DNA of 64,000 nucleotides from Luteolibacter luteus. Lineage in GTDB: Bacteria > Verrucomicrobiota > Verrucomicrobiia > Verrucomicrobiales > Akkermansiaceae. Positions 1-7,554 of the stretch are shown piece by piece (position 1 is the first letter of the stretch; every line of letters starts with the position of its first letter). A model generated the notes under the pieces. It saw only the letters and a list, made by a program, of their open reading frames with translations, was not told the DNA's origin and did no database searches. Location of the stretch: assembly GCF_012913485.1 (NCBI RefSeq), contig NZ_CP051774.1, positions 5,704,001 to 5,768,000 of the forward strand. The letters are read 5' to 3'. The position numbers and the translations under genes are program-made.

Positions 1-1466
1 CCGCCTTCCGCGGCAGGGGCGATCTGGAAGGCGACACGCCAGCGGCCTTCCGGCAGCGGCTGCACTGCCACGCCTTGGATCTTGATCTTTTCTCCGGCTT
101 CTCCCACGGCAGTCACCTGAGCCTGCGGCGGATCGCCTTCCCATTTCTCCAAGGGACCTCCCGCGAACTCCACGGCGACGGTACGCTGCTCCGGCTGCCA
201 ATCGTGCAATCCGGTGCGGGTGGCGACGACATGGCCACCTGCGTGGGCGGGGTCCTCGGACATCGTCCAGTGCTGCTTGTAGGAAAACTCGAGCCGTTCG
301 CCCGGCTGCGGGGTGCGGACCGGTTCCCAGAGCGCCACGACGTTATCGTGGATCTCGTTGGTAGCCGGGATTTCCATGAGCATCACCTTGCCTTCGCCCC
401 ACTCGCTGGTGGGCTCGATCCAAAGGGAGGGGCGCTTGTCATAAGCGGCCTCACCGTCTTCATAGGCGGCGAAACGGCGATCACGCTGGAGCAGGCCGAA
501 GCCCTCGCACTTCGCCATGGGGAAGAAGCTGAACTCCAGCTTGCCGCTGTCGTTGGTGACCGGTCGCCAAATACGCTCACCGGTGCCCATCTTGATGGAC
601 AGGCCATCGGAATCGTGGACCTCCGGGCGGAAGTCATCGAAGCGCCGGCGGGAGTTCTCGCCGAACCAATACATGCTCGACATCGGCGCGAGCCCGAGAC
701 GCTTCACCGCCTTGCGAGGATAGAGGACGACCCGGACAGTCATCACGGTGTCCTCGCCAGGCTGGATGATGAAGCCATAGGCCCCGGTGTAGGAGGGGCC
801 ATCCAGCAGGCCGAAAAGCATGGCAGCCTTGTCCTCCGGGACGGGCTTACGCAGCCAGAATTCGCGGAAAAGGGGGAATTCCTCGTCCACGCCTTCCGCG
901 CCGGTATCCACCGCGATGCCGCGGGCGGAGATCCCGTAGCGCTGACCTTTGCCAAGGGCGCGCCAGTAGCTGGCGCCTTGGAAAGCTACCAATTCGTCGA
1001 AATAGTCACCGCGGTTCAGCGGGGCATGCAGGCGGAAACCGGCGAAACCGGCATCCTGCGGCAGCTCGCCGCGGTTCGTGATCAGCGGGCCGTAGTTGAA
1101 GAAGGCCTCTGCAAGCCGCACCCGCTGCTGGTGGGTGTCGGTGAATTCATTGATCGTGACCTGCTCCCGGTAGTTGTAGCCGGGATGGAAAAGCATGGCG
1201 CGAAAAGGAAGATTCTCGGCGGCCCAGAGGGCGCGCTCCGGGACGAAGCGGATGTCCCGATACTGGTCGTAGCTCAGGTTCTTCATCCAATCCGGCAGCG
1301 ACTCCTTGTCAGGAGCGGCATAGGGAGCGGCAGCCAGTTCCTTGGCCTTGGCATCGATCCTCTCGAAGGTGACATCCTCCCGCTCCCAAAGCTGCCCGTA
1401 GGCGAGGGAGGAAAACATCAGCGCGGCCGTTAGAAGGGTGATGCGTTGAACCACAAGCCAGCGCAT
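1..1466 (-). CDS. opgG: Periplasmic glucan biosynthesis protein OpgG/OpgD family (3' end cut by window edge)
   Basis: Read on the minus strand, an open frame of about 488 codons starts at 1466 and runs off the window without a stop. It begins with a signal peptide (LLTAALMFSSLAYGQ) and continues into the MdoG-family beta-sandwich, with recognisable stretches such as YDQYRDIRF near residue 70, AEAFFNYGPL, and the W-x-G-E-N-S-R-R-R region (SMYWFGENS). OpgG and OpgD act in the periplasm on the backbone of osmoregulated beta-glucans. The plain signal peptide without twin arginines favours OpgG over OpgD. A TTGACA-N16-TATGCG promoter-like pair abuts the ATG, so a GTG four codons downstream (1454) is an alternative, nearly leaderless start. 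The family call is firm; which paralogue it is remains inferred. Confidence 0.85.
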   Translation of the reverse strand, partial: MRWLVVQRITLLTAALMFSSLAYGQLWEREDVTFERIDAKAKELAAAPYAAPDKESLPDWMKNLSYDQYRDIRFVPERALWAAENLPFRAMLFHPGYNYREQVTINEFTDTHQQRVRLAEAFFNYGPLITNRGELPQDAGFAGFRLHAPLNRGDYFDELVAFQGASYWRALGKGQRYGISARGIAVDTGAEGVDEEFPLFREFWLRKPVPEDKAAMLFGLLDGPSYTGAYGFIIQPGEDTVMTVRVVLYPRKAVKRLGLAPMSSMYWFGENSRRRFDDFRPEVHDSDGLSIKMGTGERIWRPVTNDSGKLEFSFFPMAKCEGFGLLQRDRRFAAYEDGEAAYDKRPSLWIEPTSEWGEGKVMLMEIPATNEIHDNVVALWEPVRTPQPGERLEFSYKQHWTMSEDPAHAGGHVVATRTGLHDWQPEQRTVAVEFAGGPLEKWEGDPPQAQVTAVGEAGEKIKIQGVAVQPLPEGRWRVAFQIAPAAEG

Positions 1467-1520
1467 AACCTGTCGCGCGTTCCTGTCAATGCGCGGTATT
1501 GTGAGATCGGCTGAAAGATG

Positions 1521-1564
1521 GGGGATTTTTGCGAGTAATCCCCGTTTGTCCCCACTTTCGGGGT
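1521..1564 (-). terminator. Two GC hairpins between phosphatase gene and opgG
   Basis: Downstream of the phosphatase stop on the minus strand lie a CCCC/GGGG hairpin (1551-1564) and a GGGGATT/AATCCCC hairpin (1521-1543). Neither has a long T tract on the minus side, so termination is plausible but not certain. Confidence 0.35.
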
Positions 1565-1567
1565 GAT

Positions 1568-2059
1568 TCAGAGGTGTGCCTTGCGGACATGGAGCAGGAG
1601 GCCCTCGCAGGCGTCCTCGACGAGATCTACCACGTCCTCGAATCCCTTCTGGCCGCCGTAGTAGGGGTCGGGCACGTGAGATGCCTCGCGGTCTTGGCAA
1701 AACTCGACGAGGAGGCGGATTTTGCTCCTGCGTGATCCGGTGCCGTCGAGGCGGTGGAGATCGGCCAGGTTTTCCTGATCGGCGACGAGCAGGAGATCGA
1801 AGTCATCGAGATCATCCGGGTGGACCTGACGGGATTTCCCGGCGATGGTGTAACCGCGGGACTTCAAGGTGGCTGCCATGCGCGGGTCCGGGCCCTTGCC
1901 TGCGTGATAGCCGATGGTGCCTGCCGAGTCGATGTGGATGGCGTGCGACAATTCCGCCTCATCCACCATCCTGCGGAAGACGATCTCGGCCGCGGGAGAG
2001 CGGCAGATGTTTCCCATGCAGATGAACAGAACACGGAAGGGCTTGCGGTCGGCGGACAT
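1568..2059 (-). CDS. Low-molecular-weight protein-tyrosine phosphatase
   Basis: The 163-residue protein carries the LMW-PTP P-loop near the N-terminus (FICMGNICRSP, matching C-x5-R-S) and the acid loop VPDPYYGG near the C-terminus, whose Asp is the general acid. It dephosphorylates tyrosine-phosphorylated proteins in the cytoplasm; in bacteria it often counteracts BY-kinases of exopolysaccharide systems, but none is seen nearby. The start at 2059 (MSADRKPF) places the P-loop at the usual distance; an upstream in-frame ATG at 2080 would add seven residues and nearly meet the divergent sulfatase start at 2082. Length fits the family. Confidence 0.9.
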   Translation of the reverse strand: MSADRKPFRVLFICMGNICRSPAAEIVFRRMVDEAELSHAIHIDSAGTIGYHAGKGPDPRMAATLKSRGYTIAGKSRQVHPDDLDDFDLLLVADQENLADLHRLDGTGSRRSKIRLLVEFCQDREASHVPDPYYGGQKGFEDVVDLVEDACEGLLLHVRKAHL

Positions 2060-2081
2060 CGGGTGGAGAAGCAGGGGCATC

Positions 2082-3887
2082 ATGCTCCGTGTTTCCGCGC
2101 TCGCGGCAATCGTAAATCTTATCCTGATTGTATTCGCTGCGGCGAGTCCGAACGTGATCGTGGTAATCACGGACGACCAAGGTTATGGGGACCTGTCCTC
2201 GAATGGAAATGCCAACCTCAAGACTCCGGCTCTGGATGACTTTCGCAAACAGTCGACGGCCTTCGATCGCTTCCAAGTGAGTCCGACTTGTGCGCCGACG
2301 CGCGCGGCGCTGATGACGGGACTCCATGAATTCCGCTGCGGAGTGAGCCACACCTTCATGGGGCGGAGCCTGTTGAAGCCGGGTATCCCGACGCTGCCGG
2401 AGATGTTCAAGTCAGCGGGTTACCGGACCGGCATTTTCGGGAAGTGGCATCTGGGCGATGCCTATCCCTGCCGGCCGGAAGACCGGGGCTTCGACGACGT
2501 CTTTGCCCACGGCGGCGGAGGCATCGGTCAGACGCCGGACTTCTGGGGGAATGCGTATCACGATCCTTCGATCCGTCGCCGCGGTGGCTGGGAGAAAACC
2601 AGCGGCTACTGCACGGATGTTTTCTTCAATGAAGCGATTGGCTGGATGAAGACCCAGGTCGCGGAGAAGAAGCCCTTTTTCCTGCACCTTGCCACGAATG
2701 CTCCGCACGACCCCTACGTGCCGCCGGTGAAGGATGCGAAGCTGGATGGCTATGCGGCCTTCAATGCGATGATCGAGAACATCGACGCCGGCTTCGGCCG
2801 CCTGATGAAGGAACTGGAAGCAAGTGGAGCGGCGAAGGATACGATCGTGGTCTTCCTTACCGACAATGGTTCCGCGATGGCCCGGCAGAATGCAGGCATG
2901 AAAGGCCGGAAAGGGACCGCGGATGAAGGCGGGACGCGGGTGCCGTGCTTCATCCGTTGGCCGGAGAAGATCGCGGCGGGACGTGAAGTGGATGAACTCG
3001 CGGCGCATCTTGATCTGCTGCCCACGCTCACGAGCCTGTGTGCGGTGCCGCGGCCGGAAGGATGGAAGGGTGATGGCCGGGATCTTTCGGCAGCTTTGCT
3101 GGGCAAGGAGAAGTTTCCCGAAGATCGCATCCTTTTCACCCAAGTGGGACGCTGGCCGGGAGATGCGGCTGCGGCGCGCTTCCGGGCACGGGATTTCGCG
3201 GTTCGGGACCAGCGCTGGCGTTTGGTGGGGCTGGAGCTCTTCGACATGCAGGCGGATCCGGGGCAGGAGAAGAATGTCTTCGCGGAGCATCCGGAAGAGG
3301 CGCAGCGCTTGCTTGCGGAGTATGGCAAGTGGTGGAACGAGGTGCTGCCGGTGGTGCGTGAGCCGGTGCGCTATGTGGTGGGAAGCGAGGCCTGCCCGGT
3401 GGTGAAGCTGACGGCTCACGATTGGTGGCCCTCCAAGGAAACCGAGGCGGATGGCGCGGAGAAGTGCGTCAATCACGCCGCAATCCGCCGCTTCCTGAAG
3501 GACGTGCAAGTCGCCGCGACGAGGAATGCGCTGCCTTCGCGCTCCGGACACTGGAAGCTGGAGGTGGCGCGGACGGGAAGCTATGAGCTCAATTTCGGAC
3601 TGCTGCCGCCGGAGGCATCGGCGGAGGATCGCAGGGATCTCTCCCAACTGCGCAAGGGGGTGGCGCACATCCGTGCCGGCCAGGAGGAAACCCGCGTGGA
3701 GATCCGGTCGGGTGCGACCTCCTTTCAACTGCCGATCGATCTCGATGCCGGACCGGTCGACCTGGAGATCTGGTTCGACGGGCAACTGCTGAACGACCGG
3801 ATCTTGGGCGCGTTTTTCACGAGCATCGAACGGAAGGGGGAGAGAAAGATCGAGATCCCGGAACTGAAGGTAAAGCCGGCGAAGTGA
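2082..3887 (+). CDS. Secreted FGly-dependent sulfatase (arylsulfatase A family, S1)
   Basis: 601 residues. A hydrophobic N-terminal segment (MLRVSALAAIVNLILIVFAA) serves as signal peptide, followed at once by the metal-binding SPNVIVVITDDQGYG block (D31, D32). The sulfatase signature C-A-P-T-R is at residues 70-74; Cys70 is the residue converted to formylglycine by an FGE or anSME, neither of which is in this window. FGKWHLG and FLTDNG motifs follow. The C-terminal ~130 residues form an accessory region. The family removes sulfate esters from sugars or polysaccharides, typical of polysaccharide-degrading Verrucomicrobia. A longer frame opens upstream, but the 2082 start gives the signal peptide. 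The start is only 22 bases from that of the divergent phosphatase gene. Confidence 0.9.
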   Translation: MLRVSALAAIVNLILIVFAAASPNVIVVITDDQGYGDLSSNGNANLKTPALDDFRKQSTAFDRFQVSPTCAPTRAALMTGLHEFRCGVSHTFMGRSLLKPGIPTLPEMFKSAGYRTGIFGKWHLGDAYPCRPEDRGFDDVFAHGGGGIGQTPDFWGNAYHDPSIRRRGGWEKTSGYCTDVFFNEAIGWMKTQVAEKKPFFLHLATNAPHDPYVPPVKDAKLDGYAAFNAMIENIDAGFGRLMKELEASGAAKDTIVVFLTDNGSAMARQNAGMKGRKGTADEGGTRVPCFIRWPEKIAAGREVDELAAHLDLLPTLTSLCAVPRPEGWKGDGRDLSAALLGKEKFPEDRILFTQVGRWPGDAAAARFRARDFAVRDQRWRLVGLELFDMQADPGQEKNVFAEHPEEAQRLLAEYGKWWNEVLPVVREPVRYVVGSEACPVVKLTAHDWWPSKETEADGAEKCVNHAAIRRFLKDVQVAATRNALPSRSGHWKLEVARTGSYELNFGLLPPEASAEDRRDLSQLRKGVAHIRAGQEETRVEIRSGATSFQLPIDLDAGPVDLEIWFDGQLLNDRILGAFFTSIERKGERKIEIPELKVKPAK

Positions 3888-3935
3888 GGCGGCGTGATCA
3901 GGGAAACCGGGGTATCCGCCGTTCCAAATCTCCCT

Positions 3936-3955
3936 GAAAAGTTCCGCAACTTTTC
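3936..3955 (+). terminator. Perfect 8-bp hairpin in the spacer after the sulfatase
   Basis: GAAAAGTT and AACTTTTC arms flank a four-base CCGC loop. It lies between two co-directional genes. The stem is A/T-rich with no T tract, so it may terminate, process or simply separate transcripts. Confidence 0.3.
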
Positions 3956-3996
3956 GCGTAGGGGCGGGTTCACAGCCTCCGGAGATCGATCGAATC

Positions 3997-5370
3997 ATGA
4001 AAAACACCGCCACCATCGGAATCGCGGCCCTGCTTGCAGGTGCCGCCGGAGGTTACCTCGCGGGCAAAGCCGGTGCTCCCGCCACCGACACCACCGAGTC
4101 TGCCGCCAAGGCTGCTCTCGAGACGAAAACCAGCCGCTCCGGTGGCAGTGCCAGCGCGAACGCCGAGGCCAAGCGCGGTGCCCGCAGCATCGCGGATGTG
4201 ATGAAGGAACCAGGCCAGCTCGCCCGCATGCAGGCGCTGATGGAACTTTACTCGGGCATGGATGCCGCGCAGCTGGAAGCTGAAGCCGGCAAGCTGGATG
4301 GGATGCCGATGGCGCAGCGCCTGATGGCTTCCTTCCTTCTTTTCGGCCGATGGGGTGAAGTGGACCCGAAGGGGGCGCTCGCCTTTGCGAACACGATGGG
4401 TTTCCAAGGCGCTTTTGTCCGCCCGACCGTGCTCCAGAGCTGGGCAAGTGTGGATCCGGAGAACGCCGCGAAGTATTTCTCAGAGAACCCGCGTGAGTTC
4501 GCGGCCATGGGCTTTGGTCCCGGTCGTGGAGGTCCGGGTGGCGATAGCGGCGCTTCCGTGATCGCCTCCGAGTGGGCGAAGCTTGATCCGGAAGCCGCGC
4601 TTGCGTGGGCAAACGGTCTCACCGGTCGCGACAAGAGTGCCGCGCTGAATTCCGTGATCGCCGAAATGGCCACCAAGGATCCGAACAAGGCCGCCCAAGT
4701 CGCCTCGACCCTGACGGGCGATGACCAGGCCCGAGCCTATAGCGAGATCGCTTCGAAGTGGAGTTCCACCGATTTCGCCGCTGCTGAAGCATGGATCGCG
4801 ACGCTGCCTGCCGAGTCCCGTGACCGTGCCATGGCTTCCGCTCTCCAGACCCTCGCTCTGACTGATCCGGAAGGTGCCGCTTCCAAGGTGGCGAGCCTGC
4901 CGGAAGGACGTGACCGGGATCGCGCGATCGAAGATGTCGCCGGTCCGTGGGCGCGCAAGGATCCTGCCGCTGCCGCCGCGTGGGTGAGCCAGCAGCAGAC
5001 CGAAGATATCGATGATGCCATCCGTCCGGTGATGTCTTCCTGGGCGAGCACCGACCCGACCGCAGCTCTCAAGTGGATCGAAGCCCTGCCGCAAGGCGAG
5101 CTGAAGGACGAGTCCACCGCGACCTACATCTGGTCCAACCGCACCGGCGATCCAGCCAGCTCGGTTTCGCTGGCCGAAACGATCGAGGACGAAGGGACCC
5201 GCAACCGCACCTTGTGGATGACCTACAGCGGCTGGATGCGTGAAGACCGCGATGCCGCGACGAGCGCCGTGCAGAGCTCCACCACCCTTAGTGATGAGGC
5301 GAAGGAGCGTCTGCTCAATGATCGTGGCGGTCAGGGTGGCCCCGGCGGTCGCTGGGGTCGTGGTCGCTGA
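3997..5370 (+). CDS. Exported alpha-helical repeat protein (DP..A..W repeats)
   Basis: 457 residues. The N-terminus MKNTATIGIAALLAGAAGGYLAG is a glycine-rich signal peptide or anchor. From about residue 105 to 430 the sequence is made of roughly 30-35-residue helical units with a recurring pattern: a Trp-Ala or Trp-Ser, then DP, then two or three Ala and a Trp (for example WASVDPENAAKYF, WAKLDPEAALAWA, WARKDPAAAAAWV, WASTDPTAALKWI). This resembles Sel1/TPR-like solenoids. The C-terminus is Gly/Arg-rich (GGQGGPGGRWGRGR). Similar proteins are common in Verrucomicrobia and have no assigned function. It is followed by a strong terminator, so it probably ends a transcript. Confidence 0.75.
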   Translation: MKNTATIGIAALLAGAAGGYLAGKAGAPATDTTESAAKAALETKTSRSGGSASANAEAKRGARSIADVMKEPGQLARMQALMELYSGMDAAQLEAEAGKLDGMPMAQRLMASFLLFGRWGEVDPKGALAFANTMGFQGAFVRPTVLQSWASVDPENAAKYFSENPREFAAMGFGPGRGGPGGDSGASVIASEWAKLDPEAALAWANGLTGRDKSAALNSVIAEMATKDPNKAAQVASTLTGDDQARAYSEIASKWSSTDFAAAEAWIATLPAESRDRAMASALQTLALTDPEGAASKVASLPEGRDRDRAIEDVAGPWARKDPAAAAAWVSQQQTEDIDDAIRPVMSSWASTDPTAALKWIEALPQGELKDESTATYIWSNRTGDPASSVSLAETIEDEGTRNRTLWMTYSGWMREDRDAATSAVQSSTTLSDEAKERLLNDRGGQGGPGGRWGRGR

Positions 5371-5395
5371 GCCATGATGCCGATGATTTGACAAG

Positions 5396-5432
5396 GCGGC
5401 AGCGGGCGCGAATCGTCCGTTGCCGCTTTTTT
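5396..5432 (+). terminator. Intrinsic terminator
   Basis: A ten-base GCGGCAGCGG / CCGTTGCCGC stem (one G-U pair in RNA) is followed by six T, 26 bases after the stop of the helical-repeat protein gene. Confidence 0.8.
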
Positions 5433-5444
5433 CATGCCGTGCTC

Positions 5445-5876
5445 ATGTGGATCCCCCCTGACACTTATGCGATCGCCCGGATCGATTTGCCCCGTGCCGG
5501 GACGCACGGCTGGCAGGTGCGCATCCAGCGCCGCGGTGTGAAGCATGGGAAGTTCTTTGCGGACCGCTCGTATGGCGGCGTTCCGGAGTCTTACGATGCG
5601 GCGAGGCTGTGGCGGGACGATCTGGTGAAGCGGATGGCGGACGAGGAGAATGCAGTCCGCATTTGCCGGAGGTCACCGCGGAACTCATCGGGGGTGGTGG
5701 GGGTGTCGAAGGTGTGCGTCGTCGCCGCGAGCGGGGCGAGTTATTGGTTCTGGCAAGCGACCTGGTGTCCCGCGCCCGGGGAGAGACGATGCGTGAAGTT
5801 TTCCGTGAAGCGGCACGGAGAGAAGCAGGCTTTCCGGATGGCGGTGGAAGCGCGCAAGGATGGGGCGGGGTTGTAG
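5445..5876 (+). CDS. AP2-like DNA-binding domain protein
   Basis: 143 residues from ATG 5445, just past the terminator of the preceding gene (the frame is open further upstream, but that part overlaps the terminator). Two segments look like tandem AP2/ERF-type units. Residues ~20-62 read GWQVRIQRRGVKHGKFFAD...YGGVPESYDAARLWRDDL. Residues ~80-135 begin NSSGVVGVSK and end with an aromatic strand plus a helix. Bacterial AP2 domains occur in homing endonucleases and in stand-alone DNA-binding proteins. No nuclease domain is present here. The target is unknown. The domain call rests on pattern recognition of weakly conserved positions. Confidence 0.55.
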   Translation: MWIPPDTYAIARIDLPRAGTHGWQVRIQRRGVKHGKFFADRSYGGVPESYDAARLWRDDLVKRMADEENAVRICRRSPRNSSGVVGVSKVCVVAASGASYWFWQATWCPAPGERRCVKFSVKRHGEKQAFRMAVEARKDGAGL

Positions 5877-5886
5877 GCGCTGCGGA

Positions 5887-6516
5887 TCAGTCCGATGTAA
5901 TCGTATAGCGACAGCGCCGCGCCGCGGAGTCGAACTCGATCGCGAAGAAAACTCCTCCTTCATGTCCCCAAGCGCGGCCAGAGGCTGCGTGGAGAGCAGA
6001 GGACTCGAAGGGCGGATACTTCGAAATGCTGTCCCAGTCCGCGGGTGATAGGTCGAAGCTAATGAGCCATCGTGTGCCACCAAAGGCGTCGCCACGATAG
6101 TCGAGATCGAGATTCCTGACCGATGGGGGAACCGGACCTTGAAGAAAGCTCGCGAGTTGGTTTCGCGCGCGGCGTTCGTGCGGATAAAGGGTCGAGATCT
6201 GGTAGATCGAAAGCAGGGATACGAGGAGGGCGGGGAAAATCACTAGCAAGGTCCGCCAGTTGCCGCGGCGCTTGCGGCTCATGCATGCGAAGGCGATGAG
6301 GAACTGCAGGGGTGCAATCAGGATCGTCGCGAGAATTGCGAGAGGCATGCCCGATTTGATGCCGTCCTTGAGGTCCCTCCACTGGAGAGCCTCAGCGAGC
6401 AAGACCAAGGTGCCATAGATGCAGAAGGACCCGAGGACCAAGGTGAGGGGGCCGATCCGGAAGAAGGGAGGAATCTCCTCTGACGTGGGTTCGTCTGCGG
6501 GTGGCTGGGGGAGCAT
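5887..6516 (-). CDS. Hypothetical membrane protein
   Basis: 209 residues with three likely transmembrane helices: about 22-44 (TLVLGSFCIYGTLVLLAEAL), 58-78 (LAILATILIAPLQFLIAFAC) and 88-106 (LLVIFPALLVSLLSIYQIS). A ~100-residue C-terminal soluble domain follows. It converges with the AP2-like gene, with only ten bases between stops. I do not recognise the family and see no catalytic motif. Confidence 0.6.
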   Translation of the reverse strand: MLPQPPADEPTSEEIPPFFRIGPLTLVLGSFCIYGTLVLLAEALQWRDLKDGIKSGMPLAILATILIAPLQFLIAFACMSRKRRGNWRTLLVIFPALLVSLLSIYQISTLYPHERRARNQLASFLQGPVPPSVRNLDLDYRGDAFGGTRWLISFDLSPADWDSISKYPPFESSALHAASGRAWGHEGGVFFAIEFDSAARRCRYTITSD

Positions 6517-6638
6517 GAGGAAGGTGGTGACAAAAACCTGCTACGGCCCGGATTGTCGGTTGGATAGGCTGAGGTTGCTCGCACACATTTCCGATTTGGG
6601 GCTTGGAAAGCCGGGTGGTGGTCTTTGAGACTCCGGGC

Positions 6639-7088
6639 ATGTTCAGCGCCAGCAAGCTTTCCGAAGATCAGAAATCCTCCCTCAAGCAGTGGGCTGCGGA
6701 AGGGGCGAGCATTGCCGATCTTCAAAAGCGGATGAAGGATGATCTCGGCATCTCCATCACTTATATGGATGCGCGTTTCCTGGTGCTGGATCTGGGGATC
6801 GAGATCGCCGAGGCTCCGAAGGAAGAAAAGAAGCCGGTTGAGGAGGCGATCGCGGCTGCTCCGGTGCCGACCGGTGCCGTGACCGTGGAAATTGACAACA
6901 TCGCACTGCCGGGAGCCATGATTTCCGGCAAGGTGACCTTTTCCGATGGCGAAACCGGCATCTGGATGCTCGACCAGTATGGCCGTCCCGGGTTGGACAC
7001 GGACACGCCGGGCTATCGCCCTACGCAAGAGGACGTCATGGAGTTCCAGAAGCAGCTCTCCGAGCTGGTGCGGAAAAACGGCTACTAA
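6639..7088 (+). CDS. Conserved hypothetical protein of Verrucomicrobia type
   Basis: 149 residues from MFSASKLSEDQK. An N-terminal helical segment (WAAEGASIADLQKRMKDDLGISITYMDARFLVLDLGIEI) resembles a small HTH-like module. A Pro/Ala/Glu-rich linker (~52-72) leads to a C-terminal beta domain with GAMISGKVTFSDGETGIWMLDQYGRPGLD and a final helix. No signal peptide, so cytoplasmic. The frame is open upstream to 6603, but the 6639 ATG starts the compositionally coherent part. Function unknown. Confidence 0.65.
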   Translation: MFSASKLSEDQKSSLKQWAAEGASIADLQKRMKDDLGISITYMDARFLVLDLGIEIAEAPKEEKKPVEEAIAAAPVPTGAVTVEIDNIALPGAMISGKVTFSDGETGIWMLDQYGRPGLDTDTPGYRPTQEDVMEFQKQLSELVRKNGY

Positions 7089-7112
7089 CGCCGATCGTCG
7101 GTGTGGGCTTCT

Positions 7113-7322
7113 TTAGAAGCCGCCGAGCAGGAAAACCGCGCCGACCGAGACCGCGAGCACCGCGATGATGGCCATGGAAACCGAGAGTTTCCGGCTTAAT
7201 TTTTTCTTCGGTTTTCCTTCCTCGCCGATCCAGTTGTTCCAATCACCGGAATGGGTGGGGAGGGTGCGATGGTAGTGCCGTATCGAGGTACGGAATTGGG
7301 TGGGGGAGCGGGGAGCTTTCAT
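7113..7322 (-). CDS. Small single-pass membrane protein
   Basis: A 69-residue frame from ATG 7322: a polar N-terminal half with GDWNNWIGEEGKPKKKLSRK, then one C-terminal transmembrane helix (VSMAIIAVLAVSVGAVFLLGGF). The basic stretch just before the helix suggests a cytoplasmic N-terminus (C-tail anchor). The frame extends upstream to 7532, but that part is low-complexity and unlikely to be coding. It converges with the preceding plus-strand gene. Function unknown. Confidence 0.5.
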   Translation of the reverse strand: MKAPRSPTQFRTSIRHYHRTLPTHSGDWNNWIGEEGKPKKKLSRKLSVSMAIIAVLAVSVGAVFLLGGF

Positions 7323-7500
7323 GTCGAATGGGGAGATTCGATAAGCCCTTATGAACGAATCATTTGGGAATGTCGATGTCGGATTTTGGGTGTGCTTCCC
7401 CATTTCGGGGGAGGTGCTGAAGGTGTGCTGGAGCTCCGTCAGGATCGAAGGCTGTCGGACAAATACGCAAAGTGAGGATTTTGCCTTGCGCTCGGGGCGA

Positions 7501-7520
7501 GGCGGGTGAATTCTCCCGCC
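7501..7520 (+). promoter_or_regulatory. Hairpin in the cysJ leader
   Basis: GGCGGG and CCCGCC arms flank an eight-base loop containing GAATTC, about 35 bases before the cysJ start. It has no T tract. It lies where a leader-level control element for the cys run could sit, but I could not match it to any S-box/SAM riboswitch class. Confidence 0.3.
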
Positions 7521-7554
7521 GAAACCATACAAACCTGAGCAAGAAACTAAGGTA

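Noticed and set aside
75-1433. 452-codon plus-strand frame at the window start
   Set aside because: Antisense to the clearly conserved OpgG/OpgD-family frame on the minus strand.
2412-4016. 534-codon minus-strand frame over the sulfatase
   Set aside because: Arg/His-rich shadow without motifs; the sulfatase frame has the FGly signature.
5925-5945. tRNA T-loop-like GAGTTCGACTC on the minus strand
   Set aside because: It is coding sequence of the membrane protein at 5887-6516 and has no acceptor or anticodon stem around it.
7323-7554. Possible SAM-type riboswitch upstream of cysJ
   Set aside because: Only a short GGCGGG/CCCGCC hairpin is visible; no conserved SAM-I or SAM-II core found by eye.
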